The notes under the pieces are model-generated. The model ran no database searches and had not been told where the DNA came from. It saw only the letters and a program-made list of their open reading frames with translations. A stretch of DNA of 64,000 bases, from NCBI GenBank assembly GCA_951812305.1, contig CATOSB010000008.1, positions 372,001-436,000 of the forward strand, read 5' to 3'. A program made the translations under genes and the position numbers. Shown here in pieces: positions 26,762 to 34,670 of the stretch; the first letter of the stretch is position 1, and every line of letters starts with the position of its first letter. Source of the stretch: an uncultured Paracoccaceae bacterium (GTDB taxonomy: Bacteria; Pseudomonadota; Alphaproteobacteria; Rhodobacterales; Rhodobacteraceae).

Positions 26762-26840
26762 CTCCGCAAAGCGTCGACCAACCGGGGGGGGGACGCTGTC
26801 CCCCCGGACCCCCCTGCCGTATTTGAGACCAAGAAGAAAA
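26762..26840. repeat. GC hairpin plus CCAAGAAGAA element between glcD and glcE
   Basis: An inverted repeat of the form CCGGGGGG...CCCCCCGG spans 26782-26807 and is followed by CCCCCCTGCCGTATTTGAGACCAAGAAGAA-type sequence at 26810-26838. This is the same element seen as an inverted pair between paaK and paaE and in part at 22514-22550. Here the trailing purine-rich AAGAAGAAAAGGGA serves as the probable ribosome-binding region of glcE, so the element has become part of a leader. Confidence 0.6.
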
Positions 26841-26852
26841 GGGACCGGTTTT

Positions 26853-27983
26853 TTGATTTCTCCAGCCGATGAGATGGAACTGGCCGAGGCGGTTCGCGAC
26901 GCGAGCGGGCCATTTACGGTTCGGGGCGGTGGCACACGGGGGGTCGCGGGCGCGGGTGAGGTCTTGTCAGTCGCCGGGCTGTCAGGTGTCACGCTTTACG
27001 AACCCGGGGCTTCGACGTTGGTGGTGCAGGCGGGAACGGCGGTGGCGGAGGTCGAGGCTTTGCTGGCGGCAGAAGGGCAGCGGTTGGCGTTTGAGCCGAT
27101 GGATTACCGCGCGTTGATGGGCACTGAGGGGGAGCCGACAATCGGTGGTGTTGTGGCCGCCAATGTGTCGGGGCCACGCCGGGTGCAGGTCGGGGCGTGC
27201 CGGGATTTCATGTTAGGGGTGCGGTTTGTCGATGGCACCGGCGCGGTGGTGAAAAACGGCGGGCGGGTGATGAAGAATGTCACCGGTTATGATCTGGTGA
27301 AGCTGATGGCGGGGTCGTTTGGGACATTGGGTGTGCTGAGCGAGGTGGCGTTCAAGGTGCTTGCCAGACCCGAGGCGGAAGCGACGCTGTACCACGTCGG
27401 TAAATCGTCGGTAAACGCGCTGTGTGATTTGTCTGCCGCGCTGGGATCGCCGTTTGATATCAGCGGGGCGGCGTATGTCGGCGCAAAGAAACGGACACAG
27501 GTGCGGATTGAGGGGCTGGCGGGTTCGGTGGAATACCGCAAGGGGCGCTTGTTGGCGGATGTGTTGCAGGGGTTCGAGGTGGCCGAAGGGGAAGCGAGCC
27601 GCGAGATGTGGCGCGAGATTCGTGATGTGTTGCCGTTTGCTGGGAGGTCCGGGGATGTCTGGCGGGTGTCCGTAAAGCCGTTGGATGGCGCCGTGTTGAG
27701 TGAGCGTCTGAACGAGGCCGGTACGCATCATGAGGCGATTTTTGACTGGGGCGGCGGGTTGGTCTGGCTGCTGTTGGGCGTTGACGATGAGGATGGGGCC
27801 GCCAACATCCGGGATCACGTTACGAGTCTGGGGGGGCACGCAACACTGGTTCGGGGATCAGTTGAGATACGTGCCAAAGTACTGGTGTTTCACCCTGAAC
27901 CGCCGGTGCTCGCGGCGATTTCGGGCGGGCTTCGCGCCCGATTCGACCCGCGGGGGATTCTGAACCCTGGAATGATGGGCTAG
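26853..27983 (+). CDS. glcE: GlcE, FAD-binding subunit of glycolate oxidase
   Basis: 376 residues from a TTG at 26853 (MISPADEMELAEAVRDA), chosen over the ATG at 26874 because it keeps the conserved PADE-x-ELAEAV N-terminus and follows AAAAGGGA. A frame extends further upstream but runs through the GC-hairpin repeat. The FAD-binding motif appears as VRGGGTRG and TIGGVVAANVSGPRRVQVGA, then GGRVMKNVTGYDLVKLMAGSFGTLG. GlcE is the second flavin-binding subunit. Its stop precedes the glcF ATG by two bases. Confidence 0.92.
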   Translation: MISPADEMELAEAVRDASGPFTVRGGGTRGVAGAGEVLSVAGLSGVTLYEPGASTLVVQAGTAVAEVEALLAAEGQRLAFEPMDYRALMGTEGEPTIGGVVAANVSGPRRVQVGACRDFMLGVRFVDGTGAVVKNGGRVMKNVTGYDLVKLMAGSFGTLGVLSEVAFKVLARPEAEATLYHVGKSSVNALCDLSAALGSPFDISGAAYVGAKKRTQVRIEGLAGSVEYRKGRLLADVLQGFEVAEGEASREMWREIRDVLPFAGRSGDVWRVSVKPLDGAVLSERLNEAGTHHEAIFDWGGGLVWLLLGVDDEDGAANIRDHVTSLGGHATLVRGSVEIRAKVLVFHPEPPVLAAISGGLRARFDPRGILNPGMMG

Positions 27984-27985
27984 CG

Positions 27986-29281
27986 ATGCAGACGAATTTC
28001 ACCGATGAGCAACTCGCCGATCCGGGCATTCAGCGCGCCAATGAAATCCTGCGCTCTTGCGTGCATTGCGGGTTCTGCACGGCGACCTGCCCGTCTTATC
28101 AAGCGCTTGGCGACGAGCTCGACAGCCCGCGCGGGCGGATCTACCTGATCAAGGACATGTTGGAATCCGGGCGTCCGGCAGATGCGCAGACGGTGAAGCA
28201 TATTGATCGCTGTCTGTCCTGTCTGGCCTGCATGACGACCTGCCCGTCGGGTGTGCATTACATGCATCTGGTGGATCATGCGCGGGCGCATATCGAAAAG
28301 ACGTATAAGCGGCCATTCATGGATCGTGCATTGCGTTGGGTGCTGGCGAAGGTGCTGCCCTATCCGGGGCGTTTCCGGCTGGCGCTGTTGGGCGCAAAGA
28401 TCGGGCGGCCATTTCGCGGGCTTGTGCCGGACAAGCGGCTGAGGGCGATGCTGGACATGGCGCCGAAGCGGATTCCACCGGTCAGCCGGAATGACGATCC
28501 GCAGGTGTTTACCGCGCGCGGGGTGCGGAAGATGCGTGTGGCTTTGATGACCGGTTGCGCGCAAAAGGCACTGAACACGGATATCAACGACGCAACAATC
28601 CGTTTGCTGACGCGGTTGGGGGCAGAGGTTGTCGTGGCGCGCGGGCAGGGGTGTTGCGGGGCGTTGACGCACCATATGGGACGCGAGGCGGAGGCGCATG
28701 GGTCTGCGAAGGCCAATATTCGCGCATGGATGGCGGAAGTGAATGGCGACGGGCTGGATGCAGTGGTGATAAATACGTCTGGCTGTGGAACCACCGTCAA
28801 GGATTACGGGCATATGTTCCAGCTGGATGGAAAGGCAGAGGATGCCGCGACAGTGGCGGGTCTGGCGGCGGATGTGAGCGAAGTTCTGACGCGGCTGGAG
28901 TTGCCGGAAGGGGCGGCGAAAGGCGTGCGTGTTGGCTATCACGCGGCCTGTTCCCTGCAGCATGGGCAACAGATCAAGGACGCGCCGAAAGCCTTGCTGA
29001 GGCGGGCCGGGTTTGAGGTTGTTGAGCCAGCGGACAGCCATTTGTGTTGCGGTTCGGCAGGGACATACAACCTGATGCAGCCAGAGATTTCCGGAGAGCT
29101 AAAGAGGCGCAAGGTGGGCACATTGGAAGCAATTGCGCCGGATGTGATCGCGGCGGGAAATATCGGTTGTATGATGCAGATCGACGGCGGAACCGGGGTG
29201 CCGGTGGTGCACACGGTTGAGTTGTTGGATTGGGCGACAGGTGGGCCGAGGCCGCGGGAGTTGTCTGATATCAACGATTAG
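27986..29281 (+). CDS. glcF: GlcF, iron-sulfur subunit of glycolate oxidase
   Basis: 431 residues. Two 4Fe-4S binding motifs are seen, CVHCGFCTATCPSY near residue 31 and CLSCLACMTTCPSGVHY near residue 77. Two CCG domains follow: GCAQKALNTDIN with GQGCCGALTHHMG, and YHAACSLQHGQ with HLCCGSAGTYNLMQP. It passes electrons from the GlcD/GlcE flavins to the quinone pool. This is the last gene of the operon. Confidence 0.95.
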   Translation: MQTNFTDEQLADPGIQRANEILRSCVHCGFCTATCPSYQALGDELDSPRGRIYLIKDMLESGRPADAQTVKHIDRCLSCLACMTTCPSGVHYMHLVDHARAHIEKTYKRPFMDRALRWVLAKVLPYPGRFRLALLGAKIGRPFRGLVPDKRLRAMLDMAPKRIPPVSRNDDPQVFTARGVRKMRVALMTGCAQKALNTDINDATIRLLTRLGAEVVVARGQGCCGALTHHMGREAEAHGSAKANIRAWMAEVNGDGLDAVVINTSGCGTTVKDYGHMFQLDGKAEDAATVAGLAADVSEVLTRLELPEGAAKGVRVGYHAACSLQHGQQIKDAPKALLRRAGFEVVEPADSHLCCGSAGTYNLMQPEISGELKRRKVGTLEAIAPDVIAAGNIGCMMQIDGGTGVPVVHTVELLDWATGGPRPRELSDIND

Positions 29282-29567
29282 GGTGTGCTGGGTTCGGTCC
29301 AATTTCGACGGGAGTGGATATTGGAAAGCGGAACGCCGGGCGCGGGATCCAACACGCGCGGAGGTCTGAACGGCCTTGAATTCGTCCGGTGGGTTGTACG
29401 CTTTAGGGTCAATTTCAGGCCATATCCCTAAATTCAATGATCTCGGAAATTCACTCTTTGATCACGGCCAAAAAAACAGGAACGGCAGCGCGCCCAAAAG
29501 GCTGCCGACCACGAAAGGACCCGCGCCAGTCCACTTTGGCGCGGGCCAGAACTTCCCATGAGATCAA
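29282..29567. other. Gap after glcF with two terminator-like hairpins
   Basis: Convergent gap between glcF and the broken cytochrome P460 gene. Reading leftwards from P460 there is a hairpin with arms CCCGCGCCA/TGGCGCGGG (29519-29545), then CGGCAGC/GCTGCCG (about 29482-29505) followed by a T-rich tract, which would terminate P460 transcription. The rest (29282-29440) has a short minus-strand frame without homology that I do not accept as a gene. Confidence 0.5.
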
Positions 29568-29943
29568 CTAGTTAATGTGGTCTGACGTAAACACATAGTC
29601 GTCGCCATCGGCGTTGGAGTGGCAGGCAATACATCCGGCATCCGCGCCCTTGGCCACGCGACCGGCAAGTTGCATCCCTTTGGGGTTCTTGTCCAAAGAG
29701 CCGTCAGCCAGATACTTCGCCCAGAACCAATCGGCATTGTCCGCGTCATATCCCGCCTCGCGCTTGAACATGACGGTGTAGGCGCCAAGGTGTTTGCCCG
29801 GATCCATAAGGACCTGCGTCACTTCCACGCCTTCCGGGCCGTAATTGCGCTTTACGATCAGCGTACCGGTGTGGTCGCCGATTGTTGCCTCTGTATAAAA
29901 GGTTTCCAGCATCATGCCGTGAGGGTCGAGGCCTTCATAGGGG
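29568..29943 (-). pseudogene. Cytochrome P460-family protein, 3' fragment
   Basis: This fragment encodes the C-terminal ~122 residues of a cytochrome P460-family protein: PYEGLDPHGMMLETFYTEATIGDHTGTLIVKRNYG, then DADNADWFWAKYLADGSLDKNPKGMQLAGRVAKG and the heme-binding CIACH near the end (ADAGCIACHSNADGDDYVF). The 5' fragment is at 32333-32507; the two are separated by a nested insertion. Removing 29944-32332 and one CATAGGGG copy leaves a continuous 180-residue frame. The longer frame to 30206 is fusion to insertion-sequence DNA and is not genuine. Confidence 0.88.
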
Positions 29944-30020
29944 CCCTGTCGGAAAAGTCTCTGGACAGGACTGTGATGAATTGATTCAGTCTGCGTGAGT
30001 ATTTTTTGGGGTGGCTGGCT

Positions 30021-30250
30021 ATGAAGCGTGATCAGATTGAAATGTTTGCAACGTTGGATGGGCTTGTGTTGGCTGATCATCCGTACCGCAAGTTTGAAGC
30101 GGTTGTTGACCTGTGTGCTTTGGCAAAGCCTCCGGCAGCGCTTTATTCTGATCGCGGGCGCCCTGAATTGGGTGCCGGGCGTGCGTTTCGCATGCTGGTG
30201 CTTCAATTCCTTGAGGACATTTCCGATCGGGAGATGGAACGGTTCATGCG
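30021..30250 (+). pseudogene. IS5-like transposase, 5' fragment
   Basis: Encodes the N-terminal 77 residues (MKRDQIEMFATLDGLVLADH, RPELGAGRAFRMLVLQFLED, ISDREMERFM), a DUF772-type transposase N-terminus. It is cut at 30250 by the IS4 element. The frame resumes at 31450 with RENLAAKWFCGFGLSEKTPDHS after the duplicated GTTCATGCG. An upstream in-frame start at 30006 is possible but has no better ribosome-binding site. Confidence 0.82.
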
Positions 30251-31440
30251 CTTACCACCCTTCAAAATTTCCGGATCTGATTTGACGTTTGTCTGATCTG
30301 TGTGATTCAAGGAGTCTCCACTGCTGATATTGGAGGCTGGTTTGTTGGGAAATGTTTGTTTTTCAGAGCTTTATTCGAAGGTTGAGGCGGATTTTCAGGA
30401 CCGCTTGCTCGGGTATCACAAGTCGCGCCGGGAGGGATTGTGCATCATAGCAAGCGTGATTTTGAACACGCGCAGCGTCAATCTGATGGAAAATGCGGCT
30501 GCTCTGCCCCGCGATATCGGCTCTGTGGACCACCGCTATCAATACATTTCGCGGGTTCTGGGCAATCCTCACATCGATACTGATGAGATCATGCAGGCCT
30601 ATGTTGGTGAAATTTTCCGCCGCCAGTGTGAGGCCGGAGAAACGATTGTGGTGGCCCTTGATCAAAGCAAGCTCAACGAAGGGCATGAGGTTTTGATGTT
30701 ATCGGTGCGGATGCGGGATCGGGCCCTCCCGGTCGCCTGGCGTGTACGCCAGACCAAAGGGCCGATTGGATGGCGCGTGCAACATGAGCTTTTGGAAGCA
30801 GTCCGCCCATGGCTCCCGGCGGATGCGCGTGTGTTGCTGGCGGGAGATCGGTTTTATGGAACCGCCCGATTGGTCGCATGGTGCCAGGAGGCTGGATGGG
30901 ACTACCGGCTGCGCATGAAGGGAAATATCACACTGCAACATCAGGGTGGCGAGATGATGACGCGCGAAATTGCCCAACTGATGCCCGAAGGGCTTGTAAA
31001 CGCTGAGCTTTACGGAACGGGCGTCTTTAGCAACATTGGAGTGCTTCACGAGGAGGGGCACAAAGAGCCTTGGATTATTGCCATGAATGCAGCACCGTCC
31101 GAGTACAAGGTGCTCGATTATGGAATGCGTTGGGGAATTGAAGCCATGTTCTCCGACTTCAAAACCCGGGGCTTTGAAATTACTCAAAGCCAGATCAAAA
31201 AGCCGGATCGATTGGCCCGCCTCATTTTGGTGCTGGCAATCGCCATGTACTGGGCTGTTTCAACCGGAGCAAACGAAGAGCACCACGTCGCAATACGCGG
31301 CGAAAAAAGGGGATTCGAAAAGCCCGAAGGTCCTTATGCTCTCTCTTCAAGACAGGCCTTCGTGCTATCCGACGATGCCTCGCAGGTTATGCCAAAATCC
31401 CCAAGCTCTGGGATGTCTGGCTAAATTGAAGGGTGGTAAG
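30251..31440 (+). mobile_element. IS4-family insertion sequence nested in the IS5-like element
   Basis: 1190 bp with terminal inverted repeats CTTACCACCCTTCAA at 30251-30265 and its complement at 31426-31440. A 9-bp direct repeat GTTCATGCG flanks it (30242-30250 and 31441-31449). Both features fit the IS4 family. The single transposase gene appears intact. Because this element lies within the other transposase, it is the younger of the two insertions. Confidence 0.94.
30342..31424 (+). CDS. IS4-family transposase
   Basis: About 360 residues. The DDE catalytic residues lie in VVALDQSKL, LLAGDRFYG and the IS4 signature Y-(2)-R-(3)-E-(6)-K, here YGMRWGIEAMFSDFK, which is an exact match. The start is uncertain: the frame is open from a TTG at 30330, but a TTG at 30342 follows GGAGG at a proper spacing and is preferred. 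No ATG lies near. The gene fills its element almost end to end. Confidence 0.92.
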   Translation: MLGNVCFSELYSKVEADFQDRLLGYHKSRREGLCIIASVILNTRSVNLMENAAALPRDIGSVDHRYQYISRVLGNPHIDTDEIMQAYVGEIFRRQCEAGETIVVALDQSKLNEGHEVLMLSVRMRDRALPVAWRVRQTKGPIGWRVQHELLEAVRPWLPADARVLLAGDRFYGTARLVAWCQEAGWDYRLRMKGNITLQHQGGEMMTREIAQLMPEGLVNAELYGTGVFSNIGVLHEEGHKEPWIIAMNAAPSEYKVLDYGMRWGIEAMFSDFKTRGFEITQSQIKKPDRLARLILVLAIAMYWAVSTGANEEHHVAIRGEKRGFEKPEGPYALSSRQAFVLSDDASQVMPKSPSSGMSG

Positions 31441-32197
31441 GTTCATGCGTGAGAACCTTGCAGCCAAATGGTTTTGCGGCTTTGGGCTCAGTGAGAAGAC
31501 ACCTGATCACTCGTTTTTCGGCGATTTCCGCAAGCGGTTGGGTACAAAGGGGCTCATGGACATTTTCAATCGTCTGCGCGTCAGCTTGAAGGCTGCAGGT
31601 TTGATCCGGGAAGTGTTCACCTTTGTGGATGCCAGCCAGCTGGTTTCGAAATTCTCGAACTGGAGTGATCGGGACAAAGCCATCGCCAAGGGTCTGGAGA
31701 AGTTCAACAACGAAACCGCTCCCAGGGTTGCTGCCGACAAGCAAGCGCGTTTTGGCGCAAAGAACAAAAACAAATATTGGTATGGCTACAAGGAACATGC
31801 CAGCGTGGACATGCAATCAGGTCTGGTCAACAAAGTGGCGGCCACACCGGCCAATGTCGATGATGCCAAAGGTCTGCGCCATGTGTGCCCGGATCAGGGT
31901 GCTGTTTATGCAGACAAAGGCTATTGCACTGCACCTGCACAGAGGGAACTCAAACGCAAAGGATGTCACAGCGCGGTCATCAAGAAGAACAATATGGCGG
32001 CAAAAAACCGCGATAAGGATCGCTGGCTCAGCAAGATGCGTGCGCCATATGAGCGCGTGTTTTCAAAGCGCTCGAAACAGGTGCGCTATCGTGGTCAGGC
32101 CAAGGTACAGTTCCAGGTCGCTTGCACCGCTATTGGACATAACCTGAAGCGGCTGGTTGTGCTTGGCGTGGATAAAATCCCGATCGTAACAGCGTGA
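31441..32197 (+). pseudogene. IS5-like transposase, 3' fragment
   Basis: The C-terminal ~250 residues of the interrupted transposase: FVDASQLVSKFSNWSDRDKAIAKG, ADKQARFGAKNKNKYWYGYKEHASVDM, TPANVDDAKGLRHVCPDQGAVYADKGYC and MRAPYERVFSKRSKQVRYRG. The order matches DDE transposases of the IS5 group whose substrates carry a YGYK-H motif. Read together with 30021-30250 and without the nested insertion it gives about 325 residues. Confidence 0.85.
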
Positions 32198-32332
32198 TCC
32201 CCGGGGCGAGTCCGCCCAAAAACCGGATTTTCGGCCAAAACAAGGACAAAATTCCAACCCAAAAGGCAAAACCTGAAATCCAGAAGGCTGAAACAGCGCC
32301 AGTGGCCCCTCGGAAGACTTTCCCGACGGCGC

Positions 32333-32507
32333 CATAGGGGAAGGATTTGATCATCCCGTCGCCGGCAAGTTTGGCGTCCTGCATCGCGACCCACAACTGG
32401 GCGGCATAGGCGATCGACTCTTCATCGCCAAATGGCGCCATCTGCGCATGTGCGATACTGCCCGTGACAGCGACAGTTGAGGCGAGTGCGAGCGTTTTCA
32501 GATACAT
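32333..32507 (-). pseudogene. Cytochrome P460-family protein, 5' fragment
   Basis: Begins at the ATG at 32507 with AGGGGAACAGAAG upstream and encodes a signal peptide (MYLKTLALASTVAVTGSIAHAQ) and the first mature residues MAPFGDEESIAYAAQLWVAM, QDAKLAGDGMIKSFPY, where the IS5-like element was inserted. P460 cytochromes handle hydroxylamine or nitric oxide in the periplasm; the specific reaction here cannot be told. The gene is divergent from a cytochrome c gene 178 bp away, its probable partner. Confidence 0.85.
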
Positions 32508-32685
32508 CTTCTGTTCCCCTTATCTTTATGTGCAGGGCGCTGACGCCCCTGCGACATTCTGTCACCAAGAAGCATGTGCGAGGCCAGTAAACACGTGTCA
32601 CCTTTCTGCGCGTTAGCGTTACCAACAGTGATTGGACAGGCTGACACACGGTGGCTCAAGCTTCCTGAAAACGGGAGAATCCGAA

Positions 32686-33438
32686 ATGCCCCGCCTTATC
32701 GTTGCCGCCGCAATTGCGACAATGCTTGCAGCCCCGCAGACACATGCCCAGGACATTGAAGAGGGCGAGAAGGTGTTTAAGAAATGCAAGACATGTCATC
32801 GGGTCGGCGAGGATGCGAAACATGCTGCCGGGCCGGTTCTGAACAATATCATCGGGCGTCCGGTTGCGACCGCTGAGGGGTTCACGAAATACAGCAAGGA
32901 CATGCTGGCGATGGGAGAGACCGGGATGGTCTGGACCGCCGAACTTATCGATGCGTGGATAACCGACCCTCGCGCATTTTTGCGCGAGCAGACCGGCAAT
33001 AAGCGTGCAAAGACGAAAATGACGATCAAGGTGAAGGATCCAACCGACCGGCTGAACGTGATCGCTTATGTTTCGCAATTCTCGGATGGGGTGGAGAGTG
33101 TTTCTGCGGATGAGGATGTGGCGTCGCAGCCTGACGTGATGGTGAATCCCGACAAGAACCAGCTTTGTGTGGTGAATGCATCGCCGGAGGATCGCTTCTT
33201 CGCGGTCGAAATTCGTGATGGCGCACGTTTGACCGGGACGGTTGAGGCGGGCGGCGCGCTTTGCTCTGACGCGATGGTGGACGTTGTTGGCGGCACCGTC
33301 AGCGTTTTTGAGACTGAGGACAGTCTGGAAGGGTGTTCCCGGCTTGTGTCAGGCGAACAGGTTGCCGCCGGGTTTGTTGAGGAGTTGCGCAAATACGCCG
33401 AATTCGACCGCTGCCTTTGGGCGTCGAATGATGGTTAG
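32686..33438 (+). CDS. Secreted c-type cytochrome with an extra C-terminal cysteine-containing domain
   Basis: 250 residues from the ATG at 32686, which follows CGGGAGAA; the in-frame start at 32632 is rejected because it would bury the signal peptide (MPRLIVAAAIATMLAAPQTHAQ). A class I cytochrome domain follows with CKTCH near residue 33 and candidate axial Met residues (MLAMGETGM, KTKMTIKVKDPTDRLNVIAY). From about residue 140 an additional ~110-residue segment carries four Cys (NQLCVVN, GALCSDA, EGCSRL, DRCLWAS), probably two disulfides, which I do not recognise. Divergent from the broken P460 gene, it is the likely electron partner of that enzyme. Confidence 0.85.
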   Translation: MPRLIVAAAIATMLAAPQTHAQDIEEGEKVFKKCKTCHRVGEDAKHAAGPVLNNIIGRPVATAEGFTKYSKDMLAMGETGMVWTAELIDAWITDPRAFLREQTGNKRAKTKMTIKVKDPTDRLNVIAYVSQFSDGVESVSADEDVASQPDVMVNPDKNQLCVVNASPEDRFFAVEIRDGARLTGTVEAGGALCSDAMVDVVGGTVSVFETEDSLEGCSRLVSGEQVAAGFVEELRKYAEFDRCLWASNDG

Positions 33439-33504
33439 GGCGCGGGGTGGTCAAGTTGAAGCAGGTTCGTTTATGGACTGACGCGGACGTTCAGACACGC
33501 CACC

Positions 33505-33676
33505 CCAGCCGGGTTAACAGCGCTGAAAGCGCCCCGGCCATCGCCTGCCCGTCCCCACGGGCTGGCGATTTTGTGAGGTCGGGTGCAAGCTATTGAATTC
33601 GCGCGGACTTGGCTGGCATAAAGCGCGCCCTTGAGATGTTGGTTTCGCCACCCCACGGGCAGTCGTTGGCCGCCAA
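33505..33676 (+). repeat. Dispersed ~170-bp palindromic repeat, copy C
   Basis: Runs from CCAGCCGGGTTAACAGCGCT to AGTCGTTGGCCGCCAA. It matches copy B block by block (GCCCCGGCCATCGCCTGCCC, CACGGGCTGGCGATTTTGTG, GGACTTGGCTGGCATAAAGC, CCCACGGGCAG) and copy A in reverse complement, including the outer CCACCCCAGCCGGG flank. The inside diverges by short substitutions and one- or two-base indels, so the copies are not recent. Confidence 0.75.
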
Positions 33677-33752
33677 TGGGGTGGGGTGATAGGGAAGTAA
33701 GTGAACGTCAGTTTCACGCCAGACCGCTTCCACAACCCCATGCCACACCAGC

Positions 33753-33784
33753 ATTGGAAACAATCCCACGCTATTGTTTCCAAT
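33753..33784. promoter_or_regulatory. Perfect 12-bp inverted repeat upstream of the protease gene
   Basis: ATTGGAAACAAT (33753-33764) and ATTGTTTCCAAT (33773-33784) with an 8-bp spacer CCCACGCT. It lies about 100 bp before the protease ATG at 33881 and 77 bp past repeat copy C. There is no T-run, so it is more likely an operator for a dimeric regulator, or an mRNA hairpin, than a terminator. The regulator is unknown. Confidence 0.5.
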
Positions 33785-33880
33785 TCTCGCCCAATTTGAT
33801 CCTGAATTGAACGAAATCGGGCCGCATTTCCGCCTTTTGCCCCCGGTAGCTCTTTCATTCAAACGAATGGGAGTACGCAG

Positions 33881-34095
33881 ATGTTGCGTCGGGGCTTACA
33901 AATTCTTTGCGCGATGGCTTTGTCGGCCGGCGCCGCGGGTGCCGAAAGTGCATCGGCGCTCAAAACGCTGATGACGGGCGATGACAGCCGCGGCTGGCAG
34001 GCTGTTGGACGGCTTAACATCGGAAATACAAGCTTTTGCACCGGTGCATTGATCGCGGACGATCTGGTGCTGACGGCGGCGCATTGCATGTATGA
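33881..34095 (+). pseudogene. Secreted trypsin-like serine protease, 5' fragment
   Basis: Begins MLRRGLQILCAMALSAGAAGAESA, a signal peptide, and continues through WQAVGRLNIGNTSFCTGALI and the catalytic-His block DLVLTAAHCMYD, then stops in insertion-sequence DNA. The remainder is at 35263-35874. Removing 34096-35262 and one copy of TATGA restores a continuous 273-residue frame (AHCMYDMERGTRIPDHEIEF). The family is the S1/V8-type extracellular protease common in Rhodobacterales. Confidence 0.88.
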
Positions 34096-34104
34096 TACCA
34101 AGGG

Positions 34105-34670
34105 TTATTCAATCTGACCGACTTTCGCCCAGTTGCGGCTTGCGATGGATGTGATGGTTTGCGGTCTTGCGATGAGGTTGTTCCAGGCCTCGCACCCCGC
34201 GTCGAGAATCGCGTCATATGTGTCGAACGTCCGGTTTGCGAGCCATGTCTGGCGGAGATATTGCCAAATGTTTTCGGTTGGATTCAGCTCTGGTGATTTG
34301 GGCGGCAGAAACATGAGCGACAGGTTTTGCGGGATTTCCAGAGCGGATGTCGTGTGCCAGCCGGCTTGGTCCATGAGGATGACGGCGTGGGCGCCATCGG
34401 AGACAATTTTGCTGATTTCTTCCAGGTGGCGCTGCATCGCATAGGTGTCGGCTGCTGGCATCATGATCGCCGCGCCGGTGCCGCGTTCGGGGCAGATGGC
34501 GCCAAAAAGATACGCATTTTGGTAACGCTGATCGGCGGGCTGGCGGGGCCGTGTGCCCTTGCGTGCCCACTGGCGGACGCGGGTGTTCTTCTGACCGAGA
34601 CGCATCTCGTCCTGGAACCAGATTTCGACGGGTTTGTCCGGCGGCACCCCCTGAAGCGTCTCCTTCAGAT
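34105..34670 (-). CDS. IS630 transposase, C-terminal frame (DDE domain)
   Basis: The DDE catalytic half: KPVEIWFQDEMRLGQKNTRV, VILMDQAGWHTTSALEIPQN, FLPPKSPELNPTENIWQYLR. These three blocks hold the D, D and E residues of IS630/Tc1-mariner transposases. The frame is open upstream through KNFGDNLKETLQGVPPD to an A7 run at about 34685-34691 (read leftwards AAAAAAAC). It is therefore probably made by -1 frameshifting from the upstream frame; a separate start at 34647 is only nominal. Confidence 0.88.

Larger units (their letters stand above)
29944..32332 (+). mobile_element. IS5-like element, itself interrupted by an IS4-family element, inside cytochrome P460
   Basis: Flanked by the direct repeat CATAGGGG (29936-29943 and 32333-32340). 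The ends are imperfect inverted repeats: CCCTGTCGGAAAAGTCT on the left and the complement of CGCCGTCGGGAAAGTCTT on the right. Without the inner element (30251-31440) and its 9-bp duplication it is about 1190 bp. It carries one transposase gene, now split. The assignment to IS5 rests on protein resemblance; the 8-bp duplication is longer than in most IS5 groups, so the subfamily is unsure. Confidence 0.85.
33439..33880. other. Gene-free gap with repeat copy C and a perfect palindrome
   Basis: 442 bp between the cytochrome c gene and the split protease. It holds dispersed repeat copy C (33505-33676) and a perfect 12-bp inverted repeat, ATTGGAAACAAT / ATTGTTTCCAAT, at 33753-33764 and 33773-33784. 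Frames predicted across the repeat are not credible genes. Confidence 0.6.

Noticed and set aside
27980..29041. 353-residue minus-strand frame
   Set aside because: Antisense of glcF, which carries clear Fe-S motifs.
29099..29437. 112-residue minus-strand frame after glcF
   Set aside because: It overlaps glcF, has no recognisable domain or ribosome-binding site, and lies beyond the terminator-like hairpins of P460.
33471..33862. Several short minus-strand frames over repeat copy C, similar to frames at 14445-14783 and 16774-17245
   Set aside because: Their similarity comes from the shared palindromic repeat; the frames shift between copies because of indels, so they are not conserved proteins.
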